NCBI RefSeq assembly: GCF_001866075.3
Contig: NZ_CP063356.1
Location: 4,826,164 to 4,890,163 of the forward strand
Direction: 5' to 3'
DNA length: 64,000 bases
Origin: Anaerobacillus isosaccharinicus
GTDB lineage: Bacteria; Bacillota; Bacilli; Bacillales; Anaerobacillaceae
Shown here: piece after piece, positions 1 through 9,651 of the stretch
Numbering within the stretch: position 1 is the first letter of the stretch
Layout of the letters: every line of letters begins with the position of its first letter
The notes under the pieces: generated by a model
The model's database searches: none
Seen by the model: only the letters and a program-made list of their open reading frames with translations
Told to the model about the DNA's origin: nothing
Translations under genes and position numbers: made by a program

Positions 1-2571
1 CTAAGCCTTAATAACTTTAACGGCACATTTTTTATAATCTGGTTGCTTGGATATTGGACAATATGCATCTAAGGTTGTATCGTTTATCAACGCTTCTTCT
101 GCAAAGAAAGGAACGAAGACTAAACCTTTTGGCGGCTTACCACGACCTGTTGTCGTTGCTTTTACTTTTGTTTCGCCACGGCGTGATTTAACGATAACCC
201 AATCTTTATCCTTAATACCAATTGCAGCTGCATCATCTGGGTGGATTTCACATAGTGCTTCTGGTACAGCACGGTGTAACTCAGGCACACGACGAGTCAT
301 TGATCCGCTATGCCAGTGCTCTAACACGCGGCCAGTACATAACCAAAACGGATATTCCTCATCTGGAATTTCAGGTGCATCCTCAAACGGTCTAAAGAAG
401 ATTGTCGGCCGTTTATCATTCGATTTATAGAAACTAACATCTTTATATTTACCAACTTCACCAAACGTTTCAACTCCGACTTGGTCAAAGCCTTCTTCTT
501 GCTTCCCATGAGCATAACGCCACTTAGTCTCCATCCATTTCCCATCTACCTCACGAACCGGCCAGCGCATTCCATGTTGTTTTAAATACTCTTCATAAGG
601 TCCTAATTCTTTTGCGCTTGTTTTCAATTTGAAGCCAAGCTCTTGAACTGCAGGGTTTGGATGTGTGTGTGGCGCACTAAATAAACGGTATTCTTCAAAA
701 AGCCTTACGCATACTTCATGGTCATCAATTAAATCATTCTTCTCATAATCCCAAATATCCGGACCATACTTACCAAATACAACATCAAAGGAGTCGTGCT
801 CACCAATTTTCTTACCTTCAAGAACACGTTTAGCGACTTGAACCATCGTCCACATATCCCACTTTGCTTCCCCTGGTGGCTCTTGGCATTTTTCAAAAAT
901 AGAGTTACGACGTTCCGCGTTGCCAAACATCCCTTCTCTTTCTACCCACATCGCTGCTGGTAAAACAACGTTCGCCATCTCAGTTGAGCGAGTAGGGTAT
1001 ACTTCAGAAACAACGATAAATCCGTCAATAACACCTTTTCCATCAACATCAACACCACGGAACCGATTTGTTTTCGGTAATGTTTGACCCCAGTTATTCG
1101 ACATACTCCAAAGGAACTTCACCTTACCATTACCAAGTTCGCGAAACATTTGAATTGTATGGTAACCGGGCTTTTCAATAGCATCTAAATATCCTTCTGG
1201 TAAGTTCCAAATCATTTCACTAAAACGGCGATGATCAGGATTTGTTACAACTAGATCTGCCGGTAAACGATGAGAGAATACGCCAACTTCACGAGCTGTA
1301 CCACAAGCACTTGGTTGACCAGTTAAAGAGAATGGTCCACTTCCTGGTTGGCTAATTTTACCTGACATTAAATGCACATCATAAATTAAGTTATTCATCC
1401 ACGTTCCACGTGTATGTTGGTTTACTCCCATTGTCCAAGTAGACATAACCTTTTTATTAGGGTCAGCAAACTCTTTTGCTAAAGCTTCTAAATCTTCAGC
1501 AGGAACTCCTGATAATTCAGAAACGTATTCAAACGTATATTTTGAAACCATCTCTTTAAATTCATCAAACGTTATTGACCAAGAATCATTTGCCTTTTGG
1601 CCAGCTTCAGTTGTATCGTAATCATCTTCCATTGCATGGCCTAAATTTTCTTGACCTGCTTTAAATTGACAATGTTCTTCAATAAACTTTTTATCATAAG
1701 AATCTGTTTCAATTAAGTAATTAACGATACTATTTGCGATAGCTAAGTCAGTTTGTGGTCTAAACACCATTACATGATCTGCAGTTTCAGAAGTACGAGT
1801 ATGATATGTTGTTAAGTCATAGTGCTTCACATTTGGATCTGATAGCTTTCTAGCCGTTAAACGAGAGTATAGTACGGGATGCATTTCTGCCATATTCGCG
1901 CCCCAAGTAACGAAAACATCCGCCATATCTAAATCATCATAACAACCCATCGGTTCGTCTGATTGGAATGTTGACATGAAACCAGTTACCGCACTTGCCA
2001 TACATAATCTAGCATTAGGGTCGATGTTATTATTTTGCAATCCAGCCTTCCATAGTTTTACAGATGCATAGCCTTCATGGATTGTTTGTTGTCCAGAACC
2101 CCAGAATGCAATCGAATTCGGGTCTGTATCGTGTGCTTCTCTTAATTTACTAGCAACTAAATCCAGGGCTTCATCCCATGATGCTTCACGGAACCCTTCC
2201 ATTGTTCCTTTTTTACTATTATCTTCACGAATTAACGGTTTAGTTAAACGATCTTTACCAAATAAAATTTTCCCTAGATAATAACCTTTAATACAGTTTA
2301 AACCTCGGCTTGAACGGTTATCTGGATCACCTTTTACTGCAATCACTTTTTTATCTTTAACACCTACTAAAACCCCACAACCTGTTCCGCAGTAGCGGCA
2401 AACTGAAGTTTTCCACTCATCTGGCTCAATTGATTGCGCTTCCACTTCTACAGGGTCTTTTTCTGGTTCTTTTGGTTCCGGTGTAGCTACATCTTTTTGT
2501 GTACACCCTGCTGCAATCATTGCTGATGAAATTGCTGCAGCTTTTAATAAGCTTCTACGAGTTAATTCCAT
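1..2571 (-). CDS. napA: Periplasmic-type nitrate reductase catalytic subunit NapA, second copy
   Basis: This 856-residue molybdopterin oxidoreductase should reduce nitrate to nitrite outside the membrane. The N-terminus has a twin-arginine signal (TRRSLLK, residues 4-10) that ends in a lipobox with Cys23, so the protein is probably a Tat-exported lipoprotein. Cys58, Cys61, Cys65 and Cys93 form the NapA-type 4Fe-4S site. RLCMASA places the molybdenum-ligand Cys at 190, followed by the NapA hallmark DEPMGCYDD. The start is fixed by an AAGGGGG ribosome site. It is closely related to the napA at 4279-6867 but lies beyond the terminator that closes that operon, so it is likely transcribed separately. 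A decayed napH piece in front shows it came from tandem duplication. The reading frame is intact, which suggests selection. A different substrate is possible but no residue seen here argues for one. Confidence 0.9.
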   Translation of the reverse strand: MELTRRSLLKAAAISSAMIAAGCTQKDVATPEPKEPEKDPVEVEAQSIEPDEWKTSVCRYCGTGCGVLVGVKDKKVIAVKGDPDNRSSRGLNCIKGYYLGKILFGKDRLTKPLIREDNSKKGTMEGFREASWDEALDLVASKLREAHDTDPNSIAFWGSGQQTIHEGYASVKLWKAGLQNNNIDPNARLCMASAVTGFMSTFQSDEPMGCYDDLDMADVFVTWGANMAEMHPVLYSRLTARKLSDPNVKHYDLTTYHTRTSETADHVMVFRPQTDLAIANSIVNYLIETDSYDKKFIEEHCQFKAGQENLGHAMEDDYDTTEAGQKANDSWSITFDEFKEMVSKYTFEYVSELSGVPAEDLEALAKEFADPNKKVMSTWTMGVNQHTRGTWMNNLIYDVHLMSGKISQPGSGPFSLTGQPSACGTAREVGVFSHRLPADLVVTNPDHRRFSEMIWNLPEGYLDAIEKPGYHTIQMFRELGNGKVKFLWSMSNNWGQTLPKTNRFRGVDVDGKGVIDGFIVVSEVYPTRSTEMANVVLPAAMWVEREGMFGNAERRNSIFEKCQEPPGEAKWDMWTMVQVAKRVLEGKKIGEHDSFDVVFGKYGPDIWDYEKNDLIDDHEVCVRLFEEYRLFSAPHTHPNPAVQELGFKLKTSAKELGPYEEYLKQHGMRWPVREVDGKWMETKWRYAHGKQEEGFDQVGVETFGEVGKYKDVSFYKSNDKRPTIFFRPFEDAPEIPDEEYPFWLCTGRVLEHWHSGSMTRRVPELHRAVPEALCEIHPDDAAAIGIKDKDWVIVKSRRGETKVKATTTGRGKPPKGLVFVPFFAEEALINDTTLDAYCPISKQPDYKKCAVKVIKA

Positions 2572-2697
2572 GACAACTTTTCCCCCTTAACCTCTTTTGG
2601 AATTCTGTTGCTTCTTTATATATGCGGTCAATGACCGCTTGATAAAGCCTAGTGGGACCCAGGATCAAAACATGTACCACTTAAGCTGCAATCACCT
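2572..2697 (-). pseudogene. Decayed 3' end of napH in front of the second napA
   Basis: This stretch aligns base by base with the last ~130 bp of the intact napH at 6868-6999, including the shared ribosome site. Translated on the minus strand it reads GDCSLSGTCFDPGSH followed by a stop, against GDCSLCGACIDACSHEA in intact napH. Two cluster cysteines are lost and at least two in-frame stops have appeared. Similarity ends abruptly near 2697. It is the scar of a duplication that copied the napH tail together with napA. Confidence 0.85.
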
Positions 2698-2937
2698 TAA
2701 GTATTTTTTAAAATTAATTGAACTTTCTCAAGTTGTTCACTGTAATAACTTAATTGTAGTGTTGATTGTGACATTCCATTGTGCTAAATATCACTACTAA
2801 AGATACTTTTTGTGAACTTTTTATGAATAAAGCGTTTTCCATCAATAACCTTTCCTAAAATAAGCTAAAAACAACTTGACAAAATCATTCTTTAACGAAT
2901 AAAACAACGAATTTGCAAATCGTTTTTTACAAGCAAA
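2698..2937. other. Intergenic region, probable promoter of the second napA
   Basis: There is no gene here. It must contain the promoter for the downstream napA because a terminator separates that gene from the nap operon. I see no full TGTGA-N6-TCACA Fnr box and no strong sigma-A promoter. On the minus strand, a TTCACA...TGATAT pair with 17-bp spacing is only a weak candidate. Confidence 0.4.
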
Positions 2938-2938
2938 A

Positions 2939-2963
2939 AGAGGATGACCTTTGGTCATCCTCT
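2939..2963 (-). terminator. Terminator of the nap operon
   Basis: A perfect 11-bp stem (AGAGGATGACC and its complement) with a 3-base loop is followed on the minus strand by TTTTTGCTTG. It sits 5 bp after the stop of the napF-like gene and separates the operon from the second napA. Confidence 0.9.
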
Positions 2964-2967
2964 CCCG

Positions 2968-3525
2968 TTACTGCTCTATAACCTTTACATATATGCCTTT
3001 ATATGTTTGAATACAAGCATTTACACACATCCCACACCCGTTACAATGATCTTGATCAACGTATGGTTTCCCACACCTGTATGACAAAGCCTTCGCACCA
3101 GAAGGACAGGCTCTTATACAATAATCACACAACGTACCTTTAAAAGCTAAGCAGTTAAACTCAAATACTTCAGCAATTCCGAGTTTTTCTTCTTTCCCGA
3201 TCTCCTCTAACGCACCCGTTGGACAATGAGTGATACATTTATTGCAAAATGTACATGGAGACTCGTTTGGATTAATAAAAGGAGTTCCTGCAAGTTTCGC
3301 CCCGTAATCTACTGAAAACAGTCCTATCGTTGACGTCGGACAGACGTCACAGCAGACGCCACAGCGGGTGCATGTGGCAAGGAAAGAAAGTTCATTGCCT
3401 GCACCTGGTGGGCGAATAAAGTTCCGTTCTTGTTCAATTGAAGCTCCAATTATTGACCCGAGAAATTGAAAGGAGGAACGAAAATTTTCCTTTATATATT
3501 GTCTACGGTTCAATCGATCAATCAT
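2968..3525 (-). CDS. NapF/NapG-like polyferredoxin
   Basis: This 185-residue iron-sulfur protein has four cysteine clusters typical of 4Fe-4S ferredoxin domains: CTRCGVCCDVCP, CTFCNKCITHCP, CLAFKGTLCDYCIRACP and CNGCGMCVNAC. The RPPGA sequence before the first cluster is shared with NapG/NapF-type proteins and with the napG product at 7709. No clear signal peptide is seen, which favours a cytoplasmic NapF-like role in NapA maturation or electron supply over an exported NapG role. It is the last gene of the operon and overlaps napD by one base (TAATG), so translation is coupled. Confidence 0.75.
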   Translation of the reverse strand: MIDRLNRRQYIKENFRSSFQFLGSIIGASIEQERNFIRPPGAGNELSFLATCTRCGVCCDVCPTSTIGLFSVDYGAKLAGTPFINPNESPCTFCNKCITHCPTGALEEIGKEEKLGIAEVFEFNCLAFKGTLCDYCIRACPSGAKALSYRCGKPYVDQDHCNGCGMCVNACIQTYKGIYVKVIEQ

Positions 3526-3788
3526 TACTGAATCACTGCCTGATGTTGCATCGCTTCATCATCTTCGAAGTTTGTGTAAGCAAGGCAGATAGAAACAATC
3601 CCATCTATTTCTTTAAATGCCTCTCCAATCCGGTAGCTTTCATCAACAGAATCGGCTTCAAGTGTTAAAACTACTTTTACCTCCTGTTCAATATGATGAA
3701 CCTCTACCCCAGGAAGCTTCTGAAGTTGTTCAATGACTGCATCTGTTTTTCCTTTTACTGTGATTAGCATAAATCCTGAAATGACCAT
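3525..3788 (-). CDS. napD: NapA signal-peptide chaperone NapD
   Basis: This 87-residue protein begins MVISGFMLITVKG and has the ferredoxin-fold layout of NapD. In known systems NapD binds the Tat signal of NapA in the cytoplasm until the cofactor is inserted. Its place in a nap operon with two Tat-signal NapA proteins supports the call. GGAGGTG lies upstream of the ATG. The gene is 23 bp downstream of napB and overlaps the following ferredoxin gene by one base. Confidence 0.8.
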   Translation of the reverse strand: MVISGFMLITVKGKTDAVIEQLQKLPGVEVHHIEQEVKVVLTLEADSVDESYRIGEAFKEIDGIVSICLAYTNFEDDEAMQHQAVIQ

Positions 3789-3811
3789 GCTTACACCTCC
3801 GTCGTTAGATT

Positions 3812-4267
3812 TTAATCGTTAAATGCTGCTTTTGTTTCTCCAGTATCTAAACCATGACATGTAACGCAAACATATCGAGGTCCAAAAATTCCTTTGGCAC
3901 GATCTTCATCTACAAAATGATCAATCGGAATTTCCCTTGCACCCATTGCTTCTGCTTGTTCGTGGCACATTAGACAACTTGCACCTTTTGTTTTAGGGTC
4001 CCATCTACCAGCATGGTCAACTGGTTGTAGCGTAGGCGCAGAGATTAAAACCATGGTTGCAGCTTCTGCTCTATCTTGATTTAGCTGTGGTACATTTACT
4101 GTTTTAGCTGGCTCTTTAGCAGGCTCTTCTTGTTTTGGTGTTTCTTGTTTTGGTTGTTCTTGCTTTGGTCCAGTTGCTGAATTATCTGTACAACCTACTA
4201 TGCCTAAAAATAGTGAAGCTATTAATAATACTAAACCGACTGAGAATAATAAATTATTAGATTTCAT
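3812..4267 (-). CDS. napB: Diheme cytochrome c subunit NapB, lipoprotein form
   Basis: The protein has 151 residues and two heme-c sites, CLMCH (98-102) and CVTCH (134-138), spaced and flanked as in NapB, with IDHFVDEDRA between them. NapB passes electrons to NapA. The N-terminus is a lipoprotein signal with lipobox IVGC and Cys26, so the subunit is tethered to the outer face of the membrane. A Lys/Gln/Glu/Pro-rich linker (about 35-54) separates the anchor from the heme domain. It lies 11 bp after napA behind an AGGGGGG ribosome site. Tethering suits a Gram-positive cell without a closed periplasm. Confidence 0.85.
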   Translation of the reverse strand: MKSNNLLFSVGLVLLIASLFLGIVGCTDNSATGPKQEQPKQETPKQEEPAKEPAKTVNVPQLNQDRAEAATMVLISAPTLQPVDHAGRWDPKTKGASCLMCHEQAEAMGAREIPIDHFVDEDRAKGIFGPRYVCVTCHGLDTGETKAAFND

Positions 4268-4278
4268 TTTCGTCCCCC

Positions 4279-6867
4279 CTATGCCTTATAGACTTTAACT
4301 GCACATTTTTTGTAATCAGGCTCTTTTGATAGTGGACAATGAACATCATGTGTAGCATCATTAATCATTGTTTCTTCCGCAAAGAATGGAACATATACTA
4401 AACCTTTTGGAGGCTTTCCACGACCTATTGTCGTAGCTTTTACTTTTGTTCTACCTCTGCGTGATTCAACAAAGATATAATCGTGATCTTTAATACCAAT
4501 TGCTGCTGCATCATCCGGATGGATTTCACATAATGCTTCTGGTACAGCACGATGCAGTTCTGGTACACGGCGAGTCATTGATCCACTATGCCAGTGCTCT
4601 AGTACACGTCCTGTACATAGCCATAGTGGGTACTCAGCATCTGGAACTTCTGCTGCTTCCTCAAACGGTCTAAAGTAAATTCTTGCTTTATGATCTGCCC
4701 ACGACTTATAGAAATCGAGGTCTTTGTTTTTCTTCTTACCGTCACCCATTAATTCAACACCAATTTCGTCATAACCATCTTCTTGTTTACCATTTGCATA
4801 ACGCCATTTCGTTTCCAACCACTTACCGTTTACTTCACGAACCGGCCAACGAATACCATGTTGTTTTAAATACTCATCGTATGGAGCTAATTCTTTTGCT
4901 CTTGTCTTCAATTTACTACCTAGTTCTTGTACAGCTGGGTTTTCATGAAGATGCGGAGCAGTAAACATTCGATATTCATTCCATAGTCTTACACAAACTT
5001 CATGTTCATCGATTAAATCATTTTTAGCGTAATCCCAAATATCTGGACCATACTTACCGAAAATTACATCGAACGCATCGTGATCACCGATTTTCTTGCC
5101 ATCAAGAGCACGCTTTGCAACTTGAACCATTGCCCAAATATCCCATTTCGCTTCTCCTGGAGGTTCTTGGCATTTTTCAAAAATTGCGTTTCTTCGTTCA
5201 GCATTTCCAAACATTCCTTCTCTTTCTACCCACATAGCTGCTGGGAAAACAACGTTCGCCATCTCTGTTGAGCGAGTTGGATACACTTCTGAAACAACAA
5301 TAAATCCATCCATGATCCCTTGACCATTAGGGGCAATTCCTTCATGGTTATGGTAACGTTTGGTGTTTGGTAATGTTTGACCCCAGTTGTTAGACATGCT
5401 CCACAAGAATTTCACATTCCCGTTTCCAAGTTCACGGAACATTTTAATTGTGTGGAAACCTGGAGTTTCGATAGAGTCTAAATACCCTTCTGGTAAATTC
5501 CAAATTAATTCAGAAAATCTACGGTGCTCTGGATTATTTACTACTAAGTCAGCTGGTAGGCGGTGTGAGAATACTCCAACTTCACGGGCAGTACCACAAG
5601 CACTTGGCTGACCAGTTAATGAAAATGGGCCACACCCTGGTTGGCTAATTTTACCAGCTAGTAAGTGAACACTATAAATTAAGTTGTTCATCCATGTTCC
5701 GCGAGTATGTTGATTAACCCCCATCGTCCATGTAGACATAACTTTACGATTTGGATCAGCGAATTCTTTTGCTAATTCTTCTAAAGCTGCTGCTGGAACA
5801 CCTGATAATTCTGAAACATACTCAAATGTATACTCAGAAACGCGTTCTTTGTATTCTTCAAAAGAAATTTCAGCATGCCCCATAACCTTTTGACCAATTT
5901 CTGATGCATCATAATTATCATCCCACGTATGGCCTAAGTTTTCTGTTCCACCAAAAAATTGGCAATGATCAGCTACGAACTCTTTATCATAAGAATCTGT
6001 TTGAATTAAGTAGTTAGCAATACAGTTAGCAATCGCTAAGTCTGTTTGTGGTCTAAACACCATAACGCTATCTGCTGTTTCAGATGTACGTGTATGGTAG
6101 GTTGTTAAATCGTAATGTTTAACATTTGTACCCGATAGTTTTCTAGCTGTTAAGCGAGAGTATAAAACAGGGTGCATTTCTGCCATGTTTGCTCCCCAAG
6201 TAACAAAGGTATCAGCTAAATCAAGATCATCATAGCAGCCCATAGGCTCATCTGAATTAAACGTCGTCATAAAGCCAACTACCGCACTTGCCATACAGAG
6301 GCGAGCATTTGGATCAATGCAATTACTCTCTAAACCAGCTTTCCATAATTTAACTGATGTGTATCCTTCATGAACGGTTTGTTGTCCTGAACCCCAAAAC
6401 GCAATCTTATTTGGACCCTCAGCACGATATTCTTTAATTTTGCTAGCAACTAAGTCCAGGGCTTCATCCCATGATGCTTCACGGAAACCGTCCATTGTTC
6501 CTTTTTTGCTGTTGTCTTCACGAATTAACGGCTTTGTTAAACGGTCTTTACCGAATAAAATTTTACCTAAGTAGTAGCCTTTTATACAGTTTAAACCACG
6601 ACTTGAACGATTATCAGGGTCACCTTTAACAGCGATAACCTTATTATCTTTAACTCCTACTAATACTCCACAACCTGTTCCGCAATAACGGCAAACTGAT
6701 GTTTTCCATGCATCCGGTTCAATTGATTGCGTTTCAACTTGTACAGGATCTTTTTCAGGAGCTTTTGGTTCTGGTATAGCTACTTCTTCTTTTTTTGTAC
6801 ATCCAGCTGCAATCATAGCTGATGAAATTGCCGCAGCTTTTAACAAGCTTCTACGAGTTAATTCCAT
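4279..6867 (-). CDS. napA: Periplasmic-type nitrate reductase catalytic subunit NapA, operon copy
   Basis: This 862-residue molybdoenzyme is closely similar along its whole length to the 1-2571 product. It has the Tat motif TRRSLLK, lipobox Cys23, 4Fe-4S ligands Cys59, Cys62, Cys66 and Cys94, and molybdenum-ligand Cys191 in RLCMASA. It is the third gene of the nap operon, translationally coupled to napH by a TAATG overlap, with its AAGGGGG ribosome site inside the napH tail. With napB directly downstream it is probably the ancestral copy. The two NapA proteins differ mostly in surface regions around residues 300-340 and 510-530. Confidence 0.92.
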   Translation of the reverse strand: MELTRRSLLKAAAISSAMIAAGCTKKEEVAIPEPKAPEKDPVQVETQSIEPDAWKTSVCRYCGTGCGVLVGVKDNKVIAVKGDPDNRSSRGLNCIKGYYLGKILFGKDRLTKPLIREDNSKKGTMDGFREASWDEALDLVASKIKEYRAEGPNKIAFWGSGQQTVHEGYTSVKLWKAGLESNCIDPNARLCMASAVVGFMTTFNSDEPMGCYDDLDLADTFVTWGANMAEMHPVLYSRLTARKLSGTNVKHYDLTTYHTRTSETADSVMVFRPQTDLAIANCIANYLIQTDSYDKEFVADHCQFFGGTENLGHTWDDNYDASEIGQKVMGHAEISFEEYKERVSEYTFEYVSELSGVPAAALEELAKEFADPNRKVMSTWTMGVNQHTRGTWMNNLIYSVHLLAGKISQPGCGPFSLTGQPSACGTAREVGVFSHRLPADLVVNNPEHRRFSELIWNLPEGYLDSIETPGFHTIKMFRELGNGNVKFLWSMSNNWGQTLPNTKRYHNHEGIAPNGQGIMDGFIVVSEVYPTRSTEMANVVFPAAMWVEREGMFGNAERRNAIFEKCQEPPGEAKWDIWAMVQVAKRALDGKKIGDHDAFDVIFGKYGPDIWDYAKNDLIDEHEVCVRLWNEYRMFTAPHLHENPAVQELGSKLKTRAKELAPYDEYLKQHGIRWPVREVNGKWLETKWRYANGKQEDGYDEIGVELMGDGKKKNKDLDFYKSWADHKARIYFRPFEEAAEVPDAEYPLWLCTGRVLEHWHSGSMTRRVPELHRAVPEALCEIHPDDAAAIGIKDHDYIFVESRRGRTKVKATTIGRGKPPKGLVYVPFFAEETMINDATHDVHCPLSKEPDYKKCAVKVYKA

Positions 6868-7712
6868 TACATCTTTTCCCCCTTAACCTCATTTGGAATT
6901 TCAATATGTTGCTTCTTTTGTATATACGGTCTAAGACCGATTGATAAAGCTTCGTGGGAGCAAGCATCAATGCAAGCACCACATAAGCTACAATCACCTG
7001 ATATAACATAAGATATCTCACCATTAATAGCCGGATCTAGAATTGAAGGATGTGAGAAGCATACTTTTTTACATTGCATACAGCTAACACACTTTTCATC
7101 ATCAATCTTTACCCTTAATTGACCTGCCTTACCGATGCTTGAATAAAAGCCTCCAACTGGGCAAAGATATCTACACCAACCTCTTTTGGAAATAAAAAAA
7201 TCAAACAAAACAATAGCTAAGATGATAAAACTACCAATGCCCCATACAAATAGTAAATTTCTCAATGTATTTCCGATTGGCGAAATAATTTCAAAGATTG
7301 GCACACCAATGACAAACGATAAAATTAATACTAATGCCGCTAATTGACTTTTAGTATTTAAGTTTAATTGAACGTCAGGTAGATTTTTAAAGCGCTTTCT
7401 TAATGAATCGGTAAGTTCAAGTAATGTATTGACTGGGCACACCCAGCTACAGAAAACTCGCCCACTAATAACTAAATAAAAAAGAAATACAATTAAAGCA
7501 GATCCAATAAAGCTCCAAACTATTTTTTTAGATGCTAACGTTACACCTAAAGCTCCTAGAGGATCGGAGAGTTGAATTCCGAATATTTCGGAAGATGATA
7601 GTGACCCATAAAAAAAGTTTGTTCCAGCTACTTCGACTAGAAATAGTGGCGATAAAAATAACAGTAAAACTAAAAATTGGACAGACTTTCTAGCAATCAT
7701 CCATTTTTTCAC
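6867..7712 (-). CDS. napH: Quinol dehydrogenase membrane subunit NapH
   Basis: The 281-residue membrane protein has about four hydrophobic segments, two Cx3CP motifs on the cytoplasmic side (CSWVCP and CRYLCP), and two 4Fe-4S clusters near the C-terminus (CVSCMQC and CSLCGAC). In NapGH systems NapH takes electrons from menaquinol and hands them to NapG. No napC is present in the window, so NapGH is the likely quinol route. The GTG start overlaps the napG stop by four bases (GTGA). The last codons hold the ribosome site for napA. Confidence 0.88.
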   Translation of the reverse strand: MKKWMIARKSVQFLVLLLFLSPLFLVEVAGTNFFYGSLSSSEIFGIQLSDPLGALGVTLASKKIVWSFIGSALIVFLFYLVISGRVFCSWVCPVNTLLELTDSLRKRFKNLPDVQLNLNTKSQLAALVLILSFVIGVPIFEIISPIGNTLRNLLFVWGIGSFIILAIVLFDFFISKRGWCRYLCPVGGFYSSIGKAGQLRVKIDDEKCVSCMQCKKVCFSHPSILDPAINGEISYVISGDCSLCGACIDACSHEALSIGLRPYIQKKQHIEIPNEVKGEKM

Positions 7713-8305
7713 AGTAGACCACCTGCCTCACGTGGTTGGATCTTGATTGCAACTGGATTTTCTACGACACATTTGTGAACACAAATTCCGCAGCCGACAC
7801 ATTTTTCTGGATCAATAACCGGTCCGAAAATCGCATGAATATTGTCGTCAGGCTTTAAATAAATATCCAGTTTAATAGCTTCATCAATTAGAGGACATTC
7901 TCGGTAGCAAACTTCACAACGTATTCCTTTGTATGCAATACAGGTATCCTTGTCAATAATAGCAACACCCATGTTTACATCACTACGTTTTTCAATCCCA
8001 CTTAACGCAGTAGTTGGACAAGCCTCTACACAAGGGAAATCTTCACAAAGCCAACATGGTGATTCTCTCGCATCGATGAATGGTGTTCCCAAACCTAACC
8101 CCATATTACTAGTTCCCATATTAATAGATTTGTAGGGACAGGCTTGATTGCATTTTCCACAACGCGTGCATAAAGCAAGGAATTCATCTTCATCACTAGC
8201 ACCTGGTGGTCTTAATACTTGCTTACTACCTGCTTTCATTAACTTCAGCAGTTCATAAGCTGCAAACCCACCAATAACAGTTCTGAGTAACCCGAGCCCT
8301 TTCAA
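7709..8305 (-). CDS. napG: Quinol dehydrogenase ferredoxin subunit NapG
   Basis: The protein has 198 residues from the preferred TTG start, which follows AAAGGAGG at good spacing; a longer form starting at 8353 lacks a ribosome site. After a hydrophobic N-terminus it carries RPPGA and four ferredoxin clusters: CTRCGKCNQACP, CWLCEDFPCVEACP, CEVCYRECP and CVGCGICVHKC. NapG relays electrons from NapH to NapB or NapA. It is the first gene of the operon, read from the Fnr-type promoter at 8366-8447. Confidence 0.82.
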   Translation of the reverse strand: MKGLGLLRTVIGGFAAYELLKLMKAGSKQVLRPPGASDEDEFLALCTRCGKCNQACPYKSINMGTSNMGLGLGTPFIDARESPCWLCEDFPCVEACPTTALSGIEKRSDVNMGVAIIDKDTCIAYKGIRCEVCYRECPLIDEAIKLDIYLKPDDNIHAIFGPVIDPEKCVGCGICVHKCVVENPVAIKIQPREAGGLL

Positions 8306-8365
8306 TGAAAAGCCTCCTTTTTTATCTATTTTGTTTAAAGCTGTTTCACACAAAATTTAACAACT

Positions 8366-8447
8366 TTACATAATTGTATCGTTGGAAATAAAAATGTAAT
8401 GTGACCATCATCACATTTTTTATGATAACAGTGTGACAAAAATCACT
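8366..8447 (-). promoter_or_regulatory. Fnr-dependent promoter of the nap operon with two Fnr boxes
   Basis: A perfect Fnr/Crp-type box TGTGACCATCATCACA lies at 8400-8415, and a second, TGTGACAAAAATCACT, at 8432-8447. On the minus strand a TACAAT -10 hexamer covers 8373-8378, giving a start near 8366. The proximal box is then centred exactly at -41.5, the standard class II activator position known for Bacillus Fnr, and the distal box at about -73.5, three helical turns away. The start site is inferred from the geometry. Confidence 0.82.
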
Positions 8448-8512
8448 CGTAATAAACGTCTACCATTTTTATGAAGGTCAAAAGAACTTTAAACGTCTTA
8501 CAAAAACAAAAA

Positions 8513-8529
8513 ACTGCCATAAAGGCAGT
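8513..8529. terminator. Bidirectional terminator
   Basis: ACTGCC and GGCAGT form a 6-bp stem around a 5-base loop, with A/T tracts on both sides. It closes the membrane-protein gene at 8539-9417 on the minus strand. Confidence 0.75.
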
Positions 8530-8538
8530 TTTTTAACT

Positions 8539-9417
8539 TTAATACATCCATTTAAATTGATCGTCAATCACTTCATCGTCACGAAGAACATAAAACAGCT
8601 GAACAAAGAAGATAGACATTACAAATGAAATAACTGTATATTGGATCAAGTTTGGAAAACGTACGGTCATAGGTAACCAAAATTCAACAACAGCTGGATA
8701 TACTGCAATTTGCAAGAAAATTGGAAATCCAATCCAAAAAAGAATAGATGTTTTCGATTCATTCCACCTGATAAATATTGGCAAGATAGTGATTACAAAT
8801 AGTAAGCCAGATATTAACTTTATTGAAAGCCTATTAGAAATAGGATAAGTAAAACTTACATCGAATGGTTCTATGAAAGGTGAAATCAACCAATTCGTAA
8901 GATAACAAACTGGTAAAAATATTAACCAACCAATTAAAAATTTCATCGCCCATCGTTGAAAGCTAGTATTTCTAAAATAATAACGTAACTGTTCAATAAA
9001 GGGCTTTCCTTTGATTTTTGGCTTCCATAATACGGTTACTAAAAATGAGAAAGAAACCGCAGGAAGTATTTGGGTAATTAATTCGTATCCCAGCATTAAA
9101 TCATGCCCACTTAAAAATGCTTCGAGCATTTTTAAGCCGTAAAAGAAGTAATAATGATAAAGAAAAATACAAAAAAACCTTTCAACATTTGATTGCTGTA
9201 ACTTTTTAAATAGCTCCCCAATGACAATGGCTATAACAGCTGTCACTAAGAAAAATGGCAAAACTCCCTTTAGACTCTCAATGAAATTAGTATGATCAGG
9301 TTGACCTAATCCAAAGAACATTGCAACTGTATGACTGAGTAAAGTCGCAACTAGACTAATATATGCTACTATTAATGCAAAAAAAATAGACTTTATACTA
9401 TACCATATAACGTTCAT
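8539..9417 (-). CDS. Polytopic membrane protein of unknown function
   Basis: I do not recognise the family. The 292-residue protein is strongly hydrophobic with about seven or eight membrane-spanning segments, short charged loops and no conserved metal or heme motif. The C-terminal tail DDEVIDDQFKWMY is acidic and probably cytoplasmic. The start follows AAGGAGTG. It stands alone between the nap promoter and the hyp operon, with terminators on both sides, so it is probably monocistronic. Position suggests but does not prove a link to anaerobic respiration. Confidence 0.6.
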   Translation of the reverse strand: MNVIWYSIKSIFFALIVAYISLVATLLSHTVAMFFGLGQPDHTNFIESLKGVLPFFLVTAVIAIVIGELFKKLQQSNVERFFCIFLYHYYFFYGLKMLEAFLSGHDLMLGYELITQILPAVSFSFLVTVLWKPKIKGKPFIEQLRYYFRNTSFQRWAMKFLIGWLIFLPVCYLTNWLISPFIEPFDVSFTYPISNRLSIKLISGLLFVITILPIFIRWNESKTSILFWIGFPIFLQIAVYPAVVEFWLPMTVRFPNLIQYTVISFVMSIFFVQLFYVLRDDEVIDDQFKWMY

Positions 9418-9591
9418 AGACCGGCTTCACTCCTTTTCATTGTGATCTATGAGAAACTAGTTTCATACTTCTGTATGTTTAACTATACGTTATTTTCAGG
9501 TAATAATTTGTGACACATTTAGTACATTATCATTTAACATTCGAAAATTATTTTATTAAGTTGCATTAGAAGTCTTTATCTAAAGTAAATA

Positions 9592-9637
9592 AAATAACAT
9601 TGTTAAAGGCAATAAATCCCCTTTAACAATGTTATTT
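9592..9637 (-). terminator. Terminator of the hydrogenase-hyp operon
   Basis: An 18-bp perfect stem (9592-9609 with 9620-9637) and a 10-base loop lie 14 bp after the hypE stop. T-rich sequence follows on the minus strand. Confidence 0.85.
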
Positions 9638-9651
9638 CTTTCTCCTCTATC

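Noticed and set aside
2597..2800. A 67-codon plus-strand frame in front of the second napA
   Set aside because: It runs across the napH remnant on the opposite strand; the sequence is explained by the duplication.
2860..2937. TTGACA on the plus strand as a promoter between the two nap units
   Set aside because: The -10 is poor and any transcript would run at once into the hairpin at 2939 and antisense to the operon.
8306..8353. Longer N-terminus for NapG beginning at the TTG at 8353
   Set aside because: No ribosome site, while AAAGGAGG sits at good spacing before the TTG at 8305.
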